A stretch of DNA of 64,000 bases. Source: Zygnema cylindricum (lineage: Eukaryota > Streptophyta > Zygnematophyceae > Zygnematales > Zygnemataceae). The stretch spans positions 99,169-163,168 of the forward strand of contig JBBHKE010002414.1 of the NCBI GenBank assembly GCA_037447655.1, read 5' to 3'. The notes beneath the pieces were generated by a model. The model was given only the letters and a program-made list of their open reading frames with translations. It was not told the DNA's origin and did not search any database. Shown here piece by piece: positions 11,634-21,830 of the stretch. The stretch's first letter is position 1; every line of letters begins with the position of its first letter. Both the position numbers and the translations under genes were made by a program.

Positions 11634-12308
11634 TCAATTAACCCGTCCCGTAGAGTTGGCCGTACGATTACAAAAACGACTGATGGAACTTGACCACCAA
11701 CTTCCTAAATAGGCAGCGGGGGCAACACTGGTAGTCGATAATAAACCCCATCCCCTTGCACGGATAGGGAGGGATGCATGAATGTAAGCCGAAGGCCCAG
11801 ACTTGGGATTAATTACCCCACGACTTAACAAAGTGTGAAGGGCAATCAAGAAAGGCGGAAAGGGAGGAGACAAACGTCAGGGTCGGAGGGGAAATGCGAG
11901 TAAGGTAAGTGGGGCGCTGGGGGGAACACCTTGTCAACAGAGCAAACGTCACTTGTGAATCGGGAAGGTGAGGAAGGTCGTCCACATGGGACAAATCTAA
12001 AAAGCAGCATCAAGAAATCGGGTCACGAAAGTATCCGAACCAAGCGGGCAACCCAACACACAAATGTCATCGGAGGGAGGAGGAGTTTGAAAACCAGGGG
12101 GTGAAGTAAAGGAAAGTGGAATATCCTGAGGGGACCAACTAACACTCTTCGTTGGTTGGACAGGAAGGTTAATTTCGGCTAAATAATCCCTGAAAACATT
12201 ATATGCCGGCACGACTTGATCCATAAGGCCCGTGATATGCGTATCATCTTCAACTGAAGGGAAAAGGCAAGAAGGGAAAGCGGCATGGGAAGCACAGAGA
12301 GCCCGCTT
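11634..12308 (-). pseudogene. non-LTR retroelement reverse-transcriptase fragment (C-terminal half of RT)
   Basis: Minus-strand frames read in order: a VEDDTHITGL segment (the place of the catalytic A/DD motif), then a YNVFRDYLAEINLPVQPTKS thumb-like segment, VLGCPLGS, a frame change near 12000, a LLTRCSPQRPTYLTR segment, and finally LPIRARGWGLLSTTS...PAAYLGSW. This order matches the RT-to-C-terminal region of plant, algal and fungal reverse-transcriptase-domain ORFs. It is broken by a TAG before 11997 and by frameshifts, and it lacks its 5' part, so it is a dead fragment. A second fragment of what looks like the same protein family lies at 49370-50200. Confidence 0.62.
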
Positions 12309-12993
12309 AATAATATTTCAACTTATTTGTTGTACCTCGCAAAGATTTCCTCCAATATCCTTCTCTACGAGCCACCTAACAAGCTAAAGTGTTTTTGTCC
12401 AAAAACTAGGTTTTATGTTTCAGAAAACAATGATTGCTTACATTATTGCAGTTATAATGTTTATAACAAAGAGCTTTAACTGTGGTACGGACTTTTTTAA
12501 CATATTCGTAATCTGTCAAACAAAACATAATATAACTTAATATAATCATTAAGAAAATCCCGGCTACTTAGAACCCCTGAGTTATTTTACAAGCAGAATA
12601 TTAATCTTTATCTTCCACACCTTATAACTTGAACTGTTCGAGGCTGTCTACTTTGTAAAAAATACGTAAAACAACTTTTAAAGTTTTTGTGTATTCATAT
12701 TTACTAAAATCAACCCAACAAAAATAGTTAAATTTTGATTCACTTCCTCTGACAAGGTTTTATCAACAATGGGAAAATGTAATTCATTTGTTTAGTTGAA
12801 TGGAACAAATTAGAAGATAATAATCTGTTATTTTTTATTCAATTCCTCTATCAGGTCCAACCAACAAGGACTAAAAGTAAGTAATTTATCCATCTTGTTT
12901 ATTGGAATTGGTGTGACAAAAAGGGAAGTAGTCAGCCGATGGTCCTTGTTTATTATTCTCTGAGCAAGGTATACTAAAATACAAAAAAAAAAA

Positions 12994-13011
12994 ACACACA
13001 CACACACACAC
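12994..13011. repeat. (AC)9 microsatellite after a poly-A run
   Basis: A run of about 12 A is followed by nine AC units. Confidence 0.9.
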
Positions 13012-13383
13012 GCAAAAGAAAAAAAAAACAGAGGAATTGATACCTGAAGTGAGAAAGGAAAGGTTCACTCAGAAATCTCTGAACAACTTACAAACCAATC
13101 AGAGAGCTCATCCATTTACATGTAGGACTGTTAGAGTATTACTAGTTGTAGTCTAAAGGACAAGTACACAATACGATTATTTTTTTGAGTTTCAAGGCGA
13201 CCATAAAATGTATTTTATTTTTTTGCTTTCCGATCCGCCTGTTCGAACCGAACAAAGAAATGCTTTTGCTTTCGATTTCATCGAGCCCTGTCTTGACTTT
13301 TGGGTAAAAACAAACATGTTTTAATATTTAAAGCTTGTCCACATTAAAGTCGTTTTAGTGGTAAACGCCATGATAGTATATCT

Positions 13384-13497
13384 CACCTTAAATAGAACAT
13401 ACCTTAAATGGTACACACCTTAAATAGTACACACCTTAATTGTACACACCTTAAATAGTACACACCTTAAGTAGTACACACCTTAAATAGGACATAC
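13384..13497. repeat. tandem repeat, 17-bp unit ACACCTTAAATAGTACA
   Basis: About seven units in a row, with small changes (AGAACAT, TGGTACA, AATTGTACA, AAGTAGTACA, AGGACAT). Units are contiguous without unique spacers, so this is a minisatellite and not a CRISPR array. Confidence 0.88.
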
Positions 13498-14229
13498 TTC
13501 TGAAATGCGTAAATAATAAACAGGACCGACATTTGATGCGAGCGTAATAACAATGACATCATCAACCTCGTCCATCTATTCGCCAATATGCATTTCTAAC
13601 CCTAATTTCAAAATTCACACATGCCAAACTCGAACAGTATTTAAAAAAACATGCGTTTATGTGTCAAAAATATATGACAGACATGTAATGAGCACACACA
13701 TTTTCAGGCTTTTGAACAATTGTACTTTATGCTTTATACCATATGTTTCTTGCAGAAAATGGGTTTACAATATAAAATTGTTACCTTGACCTTTTACTCC
13801 CAAAAAAATTATATACATACTACGTTTGTTGACTAACTTAGTAACACAATACTTTTTTGCGAGTTACCTTATGAGTATGTTTCATATTCATAACCCATTT
13901 TTTTACTTAAGAACTTTACATCTATAATACCAACATTTTCAATCGAACTAATTCCCTCCTCTTTTTACTTTACAACTGTACATCCATAACATCGATATTT
14001 CAATCAAAATAACTCCCTTGCCTTTAAGGTTTCCATGAACGGTCCAAAAGGAACTCCGCGGAACCAAAGGGAGTTACTTCCGAAGAACTTTTTACCGGGA
14101 GAGAAACCTCCGTTGAACCCTGCAATACCCAATTTTTCCAAAATGAAAAATCAAAACAAAATAAGAATTGAAAAATAACCTCCTTTCTTTTCTGGGAAAG
14201 GAAGTCTCTCTGGTTTCCTTTTTCATCTT

Positions 14230-14461
14230 CTTCTCTACTCTTTCCCTTTACGCCTCTTTAGCTTTGTCCTCTTCCTTTCTCTATCTTCCACTTTCCCCTC
14301 TCTCTCTCTACCTGCACCTCTCCTGCTCCCCCCCTTCATTTCCTTCTTCCCATCCCCCTCTCCCTCCCCCTCTCCCTTTCCCTCTCCCTCTCCCTCTCCC
14401 TCCCTCCTCCCTCTCCCCTTCCTCCCCCTCCGCTCCCGTCCCCTCCTTCCCCTGCCCTCTC
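14230..14461. repeat. polypyrimidine (CCCTCT)n tract
   Basis: Almost pure C/T on the plus strand. It starts immediately beyond the stop codon of the ferredoxin-like gene, so it would be transcribed as purine-rich 3' UTR. Confidence 0.85.
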
Positions 14462-17003
14462 TCACTTTCTCCCTCTCACCTGTCCCCAAAAGCCATTCAT
14501 TTTGGTGACGTGCAAATCGCCCATCACAAAAACCTGCAAAATGACAAAATTTGACGTACCGGTCAGAGGCATTCGTCTTATTCATAGTTATAACCATCAT
14601 TAGAAAATACCTTCAACCAAGTTTTGTATAAAGCAATTTATTTCATCTTTATAAAACAAACACCGAATACTACGTTCGCTCAAGCGTAAATAAAAATTGA
14701 CTAAATCTATTTTTACAACGCCTTTTTTGTTATTCTTAGCTATTCTTTATAAAACGATAGAGATAGTCGTAAAAAAAAAATTGACTCTTCCTTTTTGAGG
14801 AAAGATCCAAAGAAAGGTTTTAGAGTTTTTTACAACATTAATTATGTTGCACTAAAGACAAACCTAAATGTGATGAGGTGGAGTAGCAATAGATACAGAG
14901 CTGATGTATTTTGATTGATACAGATAAATATAGATCATAAATTTAGAGTTGAGGAAAAATTAAGAAAGATATGAGCATTAGTCCTACGGCACTTTCACTG
15001 TAATGAGAATACTTTTCTAAAAAAAAAACATCACGATACTTGCACTTCTAAAAATTTAACTATCAAAACGTATCTACTGATTTTCTCCAACACACATCAA
15101 ACTACCTCCGTCTTTGTTGCTTTAACACCACTGTTTGGCTCAATTTTCCCTCCCTCCCTCCCTCTTTCCCTCCCTCCCTCCCTCCCTCACAGACCTGACA
15201 AGCTAATCGAAGGCTCTGATTCTCCGGTTCCTTGTGAGGGAAGATATTAAGTCTCAACTTCTCCGCTGTCGTCCAATCCCGTGGCTCCACCTGTCCTTCC
15301 ACTCGCACCGCACACGTGCCACACGATCCGATGCCACTGATCCCATCCCCCCTCCCCTCCATTTCTTATCGCTTCATCAATAACAATTTAGGTTTACAAT
15401 ATTTAGGTTTATTTCTTATTGCTTTTCTTATTTCATCAACGGTAATTTGGGTTGCATCTCCCCTTCCCTCGCCCTCTTTCACTCCCTCTGCGACTCCCTC
15501 TCCCTCTCTCTTATCCCTTTTACCAACTCTCACCCATCTCCCTCTCCCAGCTCCCTCTTCCACCTCCTCCCGACATCTTCTCCCAACTCTCTCTCCATAC
15601 CTTAAATTTCAGTTGTGTGAATGGAAAGTTAAAAATTTAATTGTTAACGAGTACTCAAGGCCATTAATTCATTTCCATACAAAGAAACTAGAATGCAAGA
15701 ATTAAATTCAAACTTATACATAGTGGTTCGAAGATTGGGAATATTATCTTTTGTTGCAACATTTTTAATAATGGTGCATGTTGAAAAAGTTAGAGAATTG
15801 GATCCTGAATTTTTCCATATTGAGACAATGGGCCAATGGTTCAAGGGTGGTAGGAAGAAAATTTGTTATTTGAATGATGACTTGGATTGGCCGTCTGGAG
15901 GGAGGGAGGGGGGGGGGAAGGAGGAGAGGGGAAGGGGGAGGAAGGAGAGGAAGGAAGGGAGTTATTGGACGGAAGGAATGCGAGCTCCATATTCATGGTG
16001 CACTGCTTAATCTCCAGTAAAATGGTATTATAACACAAATACATGTGTGAAAATTCCCTGCGGAAGGCACAAACCATGGAAAAACTTCCTATTCTGAAAC
16101 TTTAGTGGGCACTAATCCACAAAAAAGTCACACTGTACGGAAATAACCGTACGGTGTGCAAAAATCCCTTATGATATGCGAAAATTTCGTATGGCATGTA
16201 GTTTCCACATGAAATTTCCGCACTTTTGATACAAAAACAATGACCAGGGATGATGAAATCCAGAAGGAAAAAATAAATTCAAAAGTAAAATTTAGAAGTA
16301 GGCCGATTGAGTTTTCGCAATTTAAGAATTTTACACAAAAGAAAATATACAAAATTAGGGTTCCACACTAATCCAACAGGTGAAAGGTAAAAGAATAAAA
16401 AATCCCCCATTCTTATTCATAAATCGGTTAAGAAAATGTGATATAAAAATATCGTATGAGATGCATTGATCTAACTGTTTCCTCCAAATTTCTATCACAT
16501 TATGCTTCAAATTTCATAAGTAGAAAGATTTCCAACAACCAGTTTACATTCATTCATTCATTCATTCGTTTTTTTTCAGAAAGGGTTTTCCTTTCTAAAA
16601 TTAAGAATCATTCTCTGGTCATTATACACAATCTTGGGATTTCCTTGTAGACTGCTTACCGACAGTTGATTATCTGAGCTTTGTCGTTATGTGGAGAAAC
16701 TCCATTTTTTAGCATAGCTGTCCTTAATAAAATCCCCTTGGAAACTTCCATACTATTCCCATCCTGGAAATGTATTCGATGAAATTCAGAGATGGTTTTC
16801 CTATCTTCTTCGGAAGACAAGGATTGATTTTGACTAGAATTTGAGATTTCCTTAACCTTTGTTGCTGGAACCTGTACCTGAGAATGATGTCTAAATGTTC
16901 TTCTCAAAGAAGTTCGGCTAATGCGGTTGGTGGAAATAATGAGAGATATTTCAGAAGGATATCCGAGGGCTTGTGATGGAAGGAGCATTCGAAGGGAAGC
17001 CAT
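14462..17003 (-). CDS. plastid-type 2Fe-2S ferredoxin-like protein; 3 exons, 185 aa
   Basis: Minus-strand exons 17003-16660, 15336-15195 and 14533-14462 join in phase with GT-AG introns (344+142+72 nt). The first 60 or so residues are rich in Ser, Thr and Arg with few acids, like an organelle transit peptide. The ferredoxin fold follows: GILLRTAMLKNGVSPHN, then Cys114, Cys120, Cys123 (NCRGIGSCGTC) and Cys161 (RLACQ), all four iron-sulfur ligands in CX5CX2C...C spacing, ending near GDLHVTK...GFWGQ. The Arg115 codon spans intron 1 (CG|T), which strongly supports the join. It resembles land-plant 2Fe-2S ferredoxin-like proteins of the At4g32590 type (from memory); the electron-transfer role is inferred. 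The frame stays open upstream to 17144; I chose the ATG at 17001-17003 for its transit-like start. A donor-like CAG|GTGAGA near the end could extend the C-terminus into another exon. No lesions are seen. Confidence 0.85.
15130..15190. repeat. (CCCT)n tract in intron 2 of the ferredoxin-like gene
   Basis: Tandem CCCT units on the plus strand, immediately beyond the exon 2 donor. They form (AGGG)n in the transcript just inside the intron. Confidence 0.85.
15450..15965. repeat. polypyrimidine and polypurine tracts in intron 1
   Basis: A CCCTCTC-rich tract (about 15450-15600) is followed by a GGGAGG-rich tract (about 15890-15965) on the same strand. The opposite composition means the two could pair as an imperfect stem within the 1.3-kb intron. 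Confidence 0.65.
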
Positions 17004-17165
17004 GACAGAGGAACGCGGAAGTGAAAAGCAATGGCTTCCGTTTCGTTTGTATCTATGTTGTAAGAAGAAGAAGTGAGAACATTTCGTGCGATTTCGAACC
17101 ATCAGACCGCACGGAAATTCAAGTACCCCGAAGTGGTAGTACAAATTTCGTGCGGTTCAGTTCAG

Positions 17166-17387
17166 TACACCGCCAGTCGTTATTAGCGTTGTGTACGATA
17201 ATTCCGTCCCGCTTTTTTTATTTTTTATTCTCAAATAGAATTATCCATACTATTTAAAAAAACTCTAATTCCTAATTAGAATAGACGATTTCTTCGAAAA
17301 TTTTCAAATTCCCAATTAGCGTAAACCACGCTAATTATTCGTATACGCTAAAAAAACTTACACGCTAATAACGATTTTCGGACTACA
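17166..17387. mobile_element. TACACCGCCAATCGC-family MITE, copy a
   Basis: Starts TACACCGCCAGTCGTTATTAG. The right end near ACGCTAATAACGATT is degraded. It is nearly the same as the adjacent copy b, so the pair may be a tandem duplication. It lies about 160 bp upstream of the ferredoxin-like start codon. Confidence 0.65.
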
Positions 17388-17606
17388 GCACACCGCCAAT
17401 CGTTAATAGCGTTGTGTACGCTAATCCCGTCCCGCTTTTTTTTTTTTTTTCTCAAATAGAATTATCCACACTATTTAAAAAAACCCTAATTCCTAATTAG
17501 AGTAATCGATTTCTTCCAGAATTTCCAAATTCCCAATTAGCGTAAACCTCGCTAATTATTCGTATACGCTAAAGAAACTTACACGCTAATAGCGATTGGC
17601 GGTGTA
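17388..17606. mobile_element. TACACCGCCAATCGC-family MITE, copy b
   Basis: Left end CACACCGCCAATCGTTAATAG; right end CTAATAGCGATTGGCGGTGTA, which is the reverse complement of the family's left end. It shares its interior with copy a (CCCTAATTCCTAATTAGAGT, AATTAGCGTAAACC). Confidence 0.7.
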
Positions 17607-18660
17607 CTGTAATTTCACCATGTGATCGCATGAAATTGCACCATGGGAAAATAAAATTTACTCTCCGCACTTTTGAATCAACAATGCAGAGATCGAACGT
17701 TTTCATGGCTGCCCAGTTGAACCCTTGCAATTTAGCCAAGAAAGAAGGAAGATTTGCAAGATGATTGTTAAATTTCAAATTGCTTTTTATTCTTTACGTT
17801 TTTTATTTGCAAGTTAGAAACTTCATTCACTGTAAAATATGTCCCTACAGGCTAAATTATGTACTTCATTTACTGTTGCATTTTTCTTCACAGGCCAAGT
17901 TAAAAACTTCATTTAGTGTTACACATGTCCATAGAGGCAACGGAAGGAAAATCAATTGCTGCTCTGACATTTTAATTTCATTTTTATGCTGTAAATTATT
18001 TATGTTTTACTGTAGTGCAACTCTACTGGTTTTCATTTTGTTTTTTTTTCTCAGTTGCTATAAAATTATATATCAAGCAGAGGAAAACATTCCAAAAATC
18101 ATGTAGCTACACTGTAAATTTACTGTGAATGTTTAATGGGCTTAGAAAATAGGTCCTCTCCTACTGCAACCACTATGTGAATCCGTCATATTTTTTGACA
18201 ACCTGAAAGATTTTACCAACACGAGTCATATAAATTCTTCAAACTTTGGCTTACTCCACACTTTATTTCGTTTCTATGTATTGTCAATGTTTGTTAAAAA
18301 TATCACTATTTGAATCCCTGAAGTGATCCGCACCATTTTATATTTGCAACATGTCGATGGTTGGTTTTCACTAACCGACCATCTGAGAGAATTCACTTTG
18401 AAAAGGAAATAATTTGTATGAAACACATCACAAAACAGATTTTCAAAACTTAGTACGGCAAGCACAGAAGTTGAAATCGTTTACATTGCAACCCCCCAGC
18501 AATGCATTTTCCGGAATACATCTCATTTACTGGAAAACATAGTTTTGAAAGTCACGTAAACAGTGGCAACTGGATTGGCGATCTAGCATCGTCCCACCAA
18601 TGTACCAACAATTTTTGTCATACGCTTTTCTATGACAATTCGGACTGCTTGAAAAGCAAT
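17607..18660. other. intergenic region with a short direct repeat
   Basis: No gene is recognised. A roughly 43-bp stretch at about 17811 (CAAGTTAGAAACTTCATTCA...) recurs with changes at about 17895 (CAAGTTAAAAACTTCATTTA...). Nothing else stands out. Confidence 0.4.
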
Positions 18661-20006
18661 TTATTTTTCAGGCGGATTCACAATCTCTATGAGACAGTCT
18701 TCAAAATAGGCAATCAGTCCTTCCAAGTATCTTCCGTATCCTTCATATTTCTTTAGCTGAAAAAGTTGCACAAAAAAACTGCGCGAGTTCTCACAATTTT
18801 TTTCATATCTTCATATTTAATACCCTTGTAACCATTGAATGCCACGTGTGGCCAGAAACTCAACCACTGCATTCTCTGAGGTACATCCAACACTAGACTT
18901 CCATTTAGTACCCATTTGTTCAACTTTATCATGATTTTTTTCAACCACGAGCGTACTATGTTGACACGGGAAGAACCAACCAAGTCCAAATCCAATGTCA
19001 TAATGTTCACAATGTCGACCCTTGTAATTGGCATTTTGAGGATGTTACGTCCAGGCTCATGTCCAAAAGTAGCAAGATCTCGTCAAGGACTTCAAATTTA
19101 TATGTATCACTCGACTTGGAAATGGATGCCAGTGCAAGAGTCAGGGCATTCTTCAAGGTCGTACTGATTTCATAAGGATCCAGGGTGGGCAGTAACTCTC
19201 GTTTGACAATCTTGCGTAACAAGTCACTTGTATGGTCGATCGCATTTCCACTCTCAAGACTCGCCATAAGTTGATGGAATGCAAAAACGTCCCAGTTTTT
19301 TCGTGACGGGGGATTCAGCCGATCCTTCAAATCTTGCGACACTCTTTCTCCCAGCTGTATATCTTGAATAACCGATGCAATTTCGCGGGTTTCATCTTCA
19401 TCCCAGGGAATAGATTCCAATTACTGCAACGACGCAGTCATGCCCGCTTCAAACATAAATTGAGCAGAAACTTTTAAAACACCCAAAGCTGAATTGATGT
19501 CATAAAGGTTCTCAAAAATGGCTCCTTCGTTCCCAACCATGATTTTGAAAGTTCGATTATAGTCATTTTTCTCCGCATCCCCCTCGTTAACTTTGATTAC
19601 ACATCTGCGATCACTGTCCGAGACGTTTCCTTGCCACCTGCTCGCAAACTTAGTCGCAAGGAATTCGCTATTGCAGAGTACCTGTCGAGGAAGGGTGACG
19701 TGACATATGCTTTCTCCATCTTCTTCAAAAACCAAATTCAACTCCACAATATTGTTTTTTTCATGTTCTCCCATGTCTGAACAACACCGCAAAAACAGTC
19801 AGAAATTGAGAGGAAGGATTGACTGTAAAAATGGTAATGAAAAGCATTTATATGAAAACAAGGGCCCTGAAATGCTACACCGTTTTTCCCTATTAGCGTT
19901 GATATTTTTCTCATCGTTTAAACTCGTTTTGCTTCTTGCACACGTTATAACTCGAGGGAAAAAATAGAAAGTTAAGTTTCTTACCTTGCAGTTGGCACTC
20001 TTCCAT
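18661..20006 (-). pseudogene. BTB/POZ-domain protein (plant At3g05675/At1g63850 type), broken by a stop and frameshifts
   Basis: Exon 1 (20006-19985) starts ATGGAAGAGTGCC and splices (AAG|GTAAGA ... TTCAG) into an exon beginning at 19776, in frame. Exon 2 reads as a BTB fold: ELNLVFEEDG, HVTLPRQVLCNSEFLATKFA, then ALGVLKVSAQFMFEAGMTASLQ. An in-frame TAA at 19421-19423 follows, and reading resumes in the same frame with LESIPWDEDETREI. In plant relatives this junction reads YLEAVPW, so the stop sits where a Tyr codon (TAT/TAC) is expected. A 1-nt shift follows near 19040. A second lies in or near a T-run at about 18765, after which the frame reads LKKYEGYGRYLEGLIAYFED to a TAA at 18661. Family members act mainly as CUL3 ubiquitin-ligase adaptors; a role cannot be claimed here. 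Sequencing errors could explain the homopolymer shift but less easily the stop. Confidence 0.66.
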
Positions 20007-20518
20007 TGAAAATTGGACAAGTGTGCGCGGAAATTACATGTAAGTGCAAAAAAAAAAATCGTCACTAATATGGTACACGGTATATCTTCTAAAGGTTCGG
20101 GAACCATAGAGGTTGCATGCATAAGTGCCCTCGACAGGTGGCCAAGTGGCTGGAAAATGGTGCAAGAATTTTCTATTCTGAAGCATTCTTGCAAGCATGC
20201 AAGAGAAGAAGTCCGACTTCGTTCACTCCGCTCGGCTCACTTTGTTTTGAAACCGGAAAAATGAAATAAAATCCGGTTTGGAAATGCCGAACCGAATCGA
20301 ATCGTTGAATTCGGTTGAGCCGCTTCACTGTTGATATTGAGAGAAACGGTTGACGCCTATCGACACCACGCAAAGGACAAACAACGGGGTGACTCTTTGG
20401 TGACGTCATATGAATAGTGCGATTGTAGAACTCGATCTAGTTCCTCCACGGTGACGTTATATGAGGCAGATGACGTCACCATGGATGAGGTGACGGAAAG
20501 AATGGACCATGTTTGTAT
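20007..20518. other. 5' flank of the BTB locus, no gene seen
   Basis: Two TGACGTCA-like words (GGTGACGTCATATG near 20399 and GATGACGTCACC near 20469) are bZIP/CRE-type palindromes upstream of the BTB start. Their use as regulatory sites is inference. Confidence 0.3.
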
Positions 20519-20655
20519 CTCCCTTTCCTTTTCCCTCTCTCTCTCCCTTTCCCTCTCCCTCTCCCTCATCTTTCCCTCTCTCCTCTCCCTCTCTCTCCCT
20601 TCCCCTTTCCCTCTCCCTCTCCCCCCCCTCCCTCTCCTCCACACCCCCCCTCCCT
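20519..20655. repeat. polypyrimidine (CCCTCT)n tract abutting the gap
   Basis: C/T-only low-complexity sequence on the plus strand running into the N stretch; the tract is the probable cause of the gap. Confidence 0.85.
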
Positions 20656-20959
20656 NNNNNNNNNNNNNNNNNNNNNNNNNNNNNNNNNNNNNNNNNNNNN
20701 NNNNNNNNNNNNNNNNNNNNNNNNNNNNNNNNNNNNNNNNNNNNNNNNNNNNNNNNNNNNNNNNNNNNNNNNNNNNNNNNNNNNNNNNNNNNNNNNNNNN
20801 NNNNNNNNNNNNNNNNNNNNNNNNNNNNNNNNNNNNNNNNNNNNNNNNNNNNNNNNNNNNNNNNNNNNNNNNNNNNNNNNNNNNNNNNNNNNNNNNNNNN
20901 NNNNNNNNNNNNNNNNNNNNNNNNNNNNNNNNNNNNNNNNNNNNNNNNNNNNNNNNNNN
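20656..20959. other. assembly gap (304 N)
   Basis: Run of undetermined bases. Confidence 0.99.
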
Positions 20960-21110
20960 TTTGAGCTCTTTAAAGACCTCTTTTATATGCTCTTCACAGA
21001 CGTCTTTTTGAGCTTCTTGGGCGGCACAAACGTCCAAAAGAGAAAATACCCCTTTAGCCCCTTTTTCTTTAATTGGGTCATCATCTCCCTTGTTCGCCGC
21101 TTCTAATTCT
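20960..21110 (-). CDS. possible coding fragment of unknown protein, truncated by the gap
   Basis: On the minus strand the frame reads LEAANKGDDDPIKEKGAKG, then FSLLDVCAAQEAQKDVCEE and HIKEVFKELK, and runs into the N gap. The mixed, charged, helix-prone composition is unlike the flanking low-complexity DNA. Upstream in the same frame are GEKFGER repeats encoded by a minisatellite. I do not recognise the family; it may be part of a gene or retroelement interrupted by the gap. Confidence 0.25.
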
Positions 21111-21330
21111 TTTTCCCCAAATCTTTCCCCAAATTTTTCCCCGAATTTTTTCCCGGGTTTTTCCCGATTTTTTCTTCGCATCTTTCCCCGAGTACTTCTT
21201 CAAACCTTTCCCCGATTTTATTCCGGAATCTTTCTCCAAATTTTTTTCCAAATTTTTCTCTGGATAATTCTCCAAGATTTTCCGCAGACACTTCTCGAAT
21301 TTTTTCTCCAAATATTTCTTGAGTTTCCGA
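21108..21330. repeat. minisatellite of TTTTTCCCCAAAT/CGAAT-type units
   Basis: Degenerate 11- to 13-bp units (TTTTTCCCCAAATC, TTTTCCCCGAATTT, TTTCTCCAAATTT and similar) recur about 15 times. On the minus strand they encode (G/R)EKFG-like repeats. Confidence 0.7.
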
Positions 21331-21649
21331 GATTTTCCCCCTTTTCTCTCCCCTTTTTTCTTCCCTCTCTCCTCCCCATTTTTTGTCGTCATCTGCCCAG
21401 TTTTTTTCGTAATCTGACCGAAAAAAAATTCCCGTGAACTCCGGGCTTTGTTCGCCGTCAGTTTTCCCTTTTCCGGCTTCTTTTTTTTTTTTTTCGGGCA
21501 GCCCGGGTGGCTCCGCGATAGTTCCTGCCCTCCATTCAACGGATGCCACGTGGTCTTCCAAAGAGGGACTGACCGTACGGCTCCGTTTTCTTTTTTGTCG
21601 TTTCTTATCTGAGGTCCTCCCCAGAAGCGCCTGGATTTGGCACATGATT

Positions 21650-21705
21650 GTGGAGGGGTGGAGAGAGAGGGAGGGAGAGAGAGGGAGAGGGAGGGGGGGG
21701 AGAGA

Positions 21706-21741
<36 letters not shown>

Positions 21742-21830
21742 AAGACAGAGAGAGAGATATGCACAAGGAGAGGGCGGCCGGAGACAAAAGGGGAGAAAGG
21801 AGGAGAGAGGTCTAATAACACGGAAAAAAA
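21650..21830. repeat. (GA)n/GAGGGA purine tract
   Basis: Nearly pure purine on the plus strand with a GAGAGAGA core around 21711-21735. Confidence 0.85.

Larger units (their letters stand above)
12309..14229. other. AT-rich intergenic region
   Basis: No gene is recognised. The stretch holds an (AC)n microsatellite and a 17-bp tandem array, both listed separately. Otherwise it is low-information AT-rich DNA. Confidence 0.45.

Noticed and set aside
13384-13497. Regularly spaced repeats resembling a CRISPR array
   Set aside because: The 17-bp units are contiguous with no unique spacers, and the context is eukaryotic; it is a minisatellite.
14235-14600. Open frames rich in Ser/Pro/Leu (plus) or Arg/Glu/Gly (minus)
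   Set aside because: They are products of the (CCCTCT)n tract; only the short ferredoxin exon at 14462-14533 is supported.
19034-19060. A 27-bp intron explaining the BTB frame change (GTAACATCC...TTACAAG)
   Set aside because: Too short for a plant spliceosomal intron; a 1-nt frameshift is simpler.
20357-21181. Long frame of about 270 codons spanning the gap
   Set aside because: It is open only because N bases were read through; the real sequence inside is unknown.
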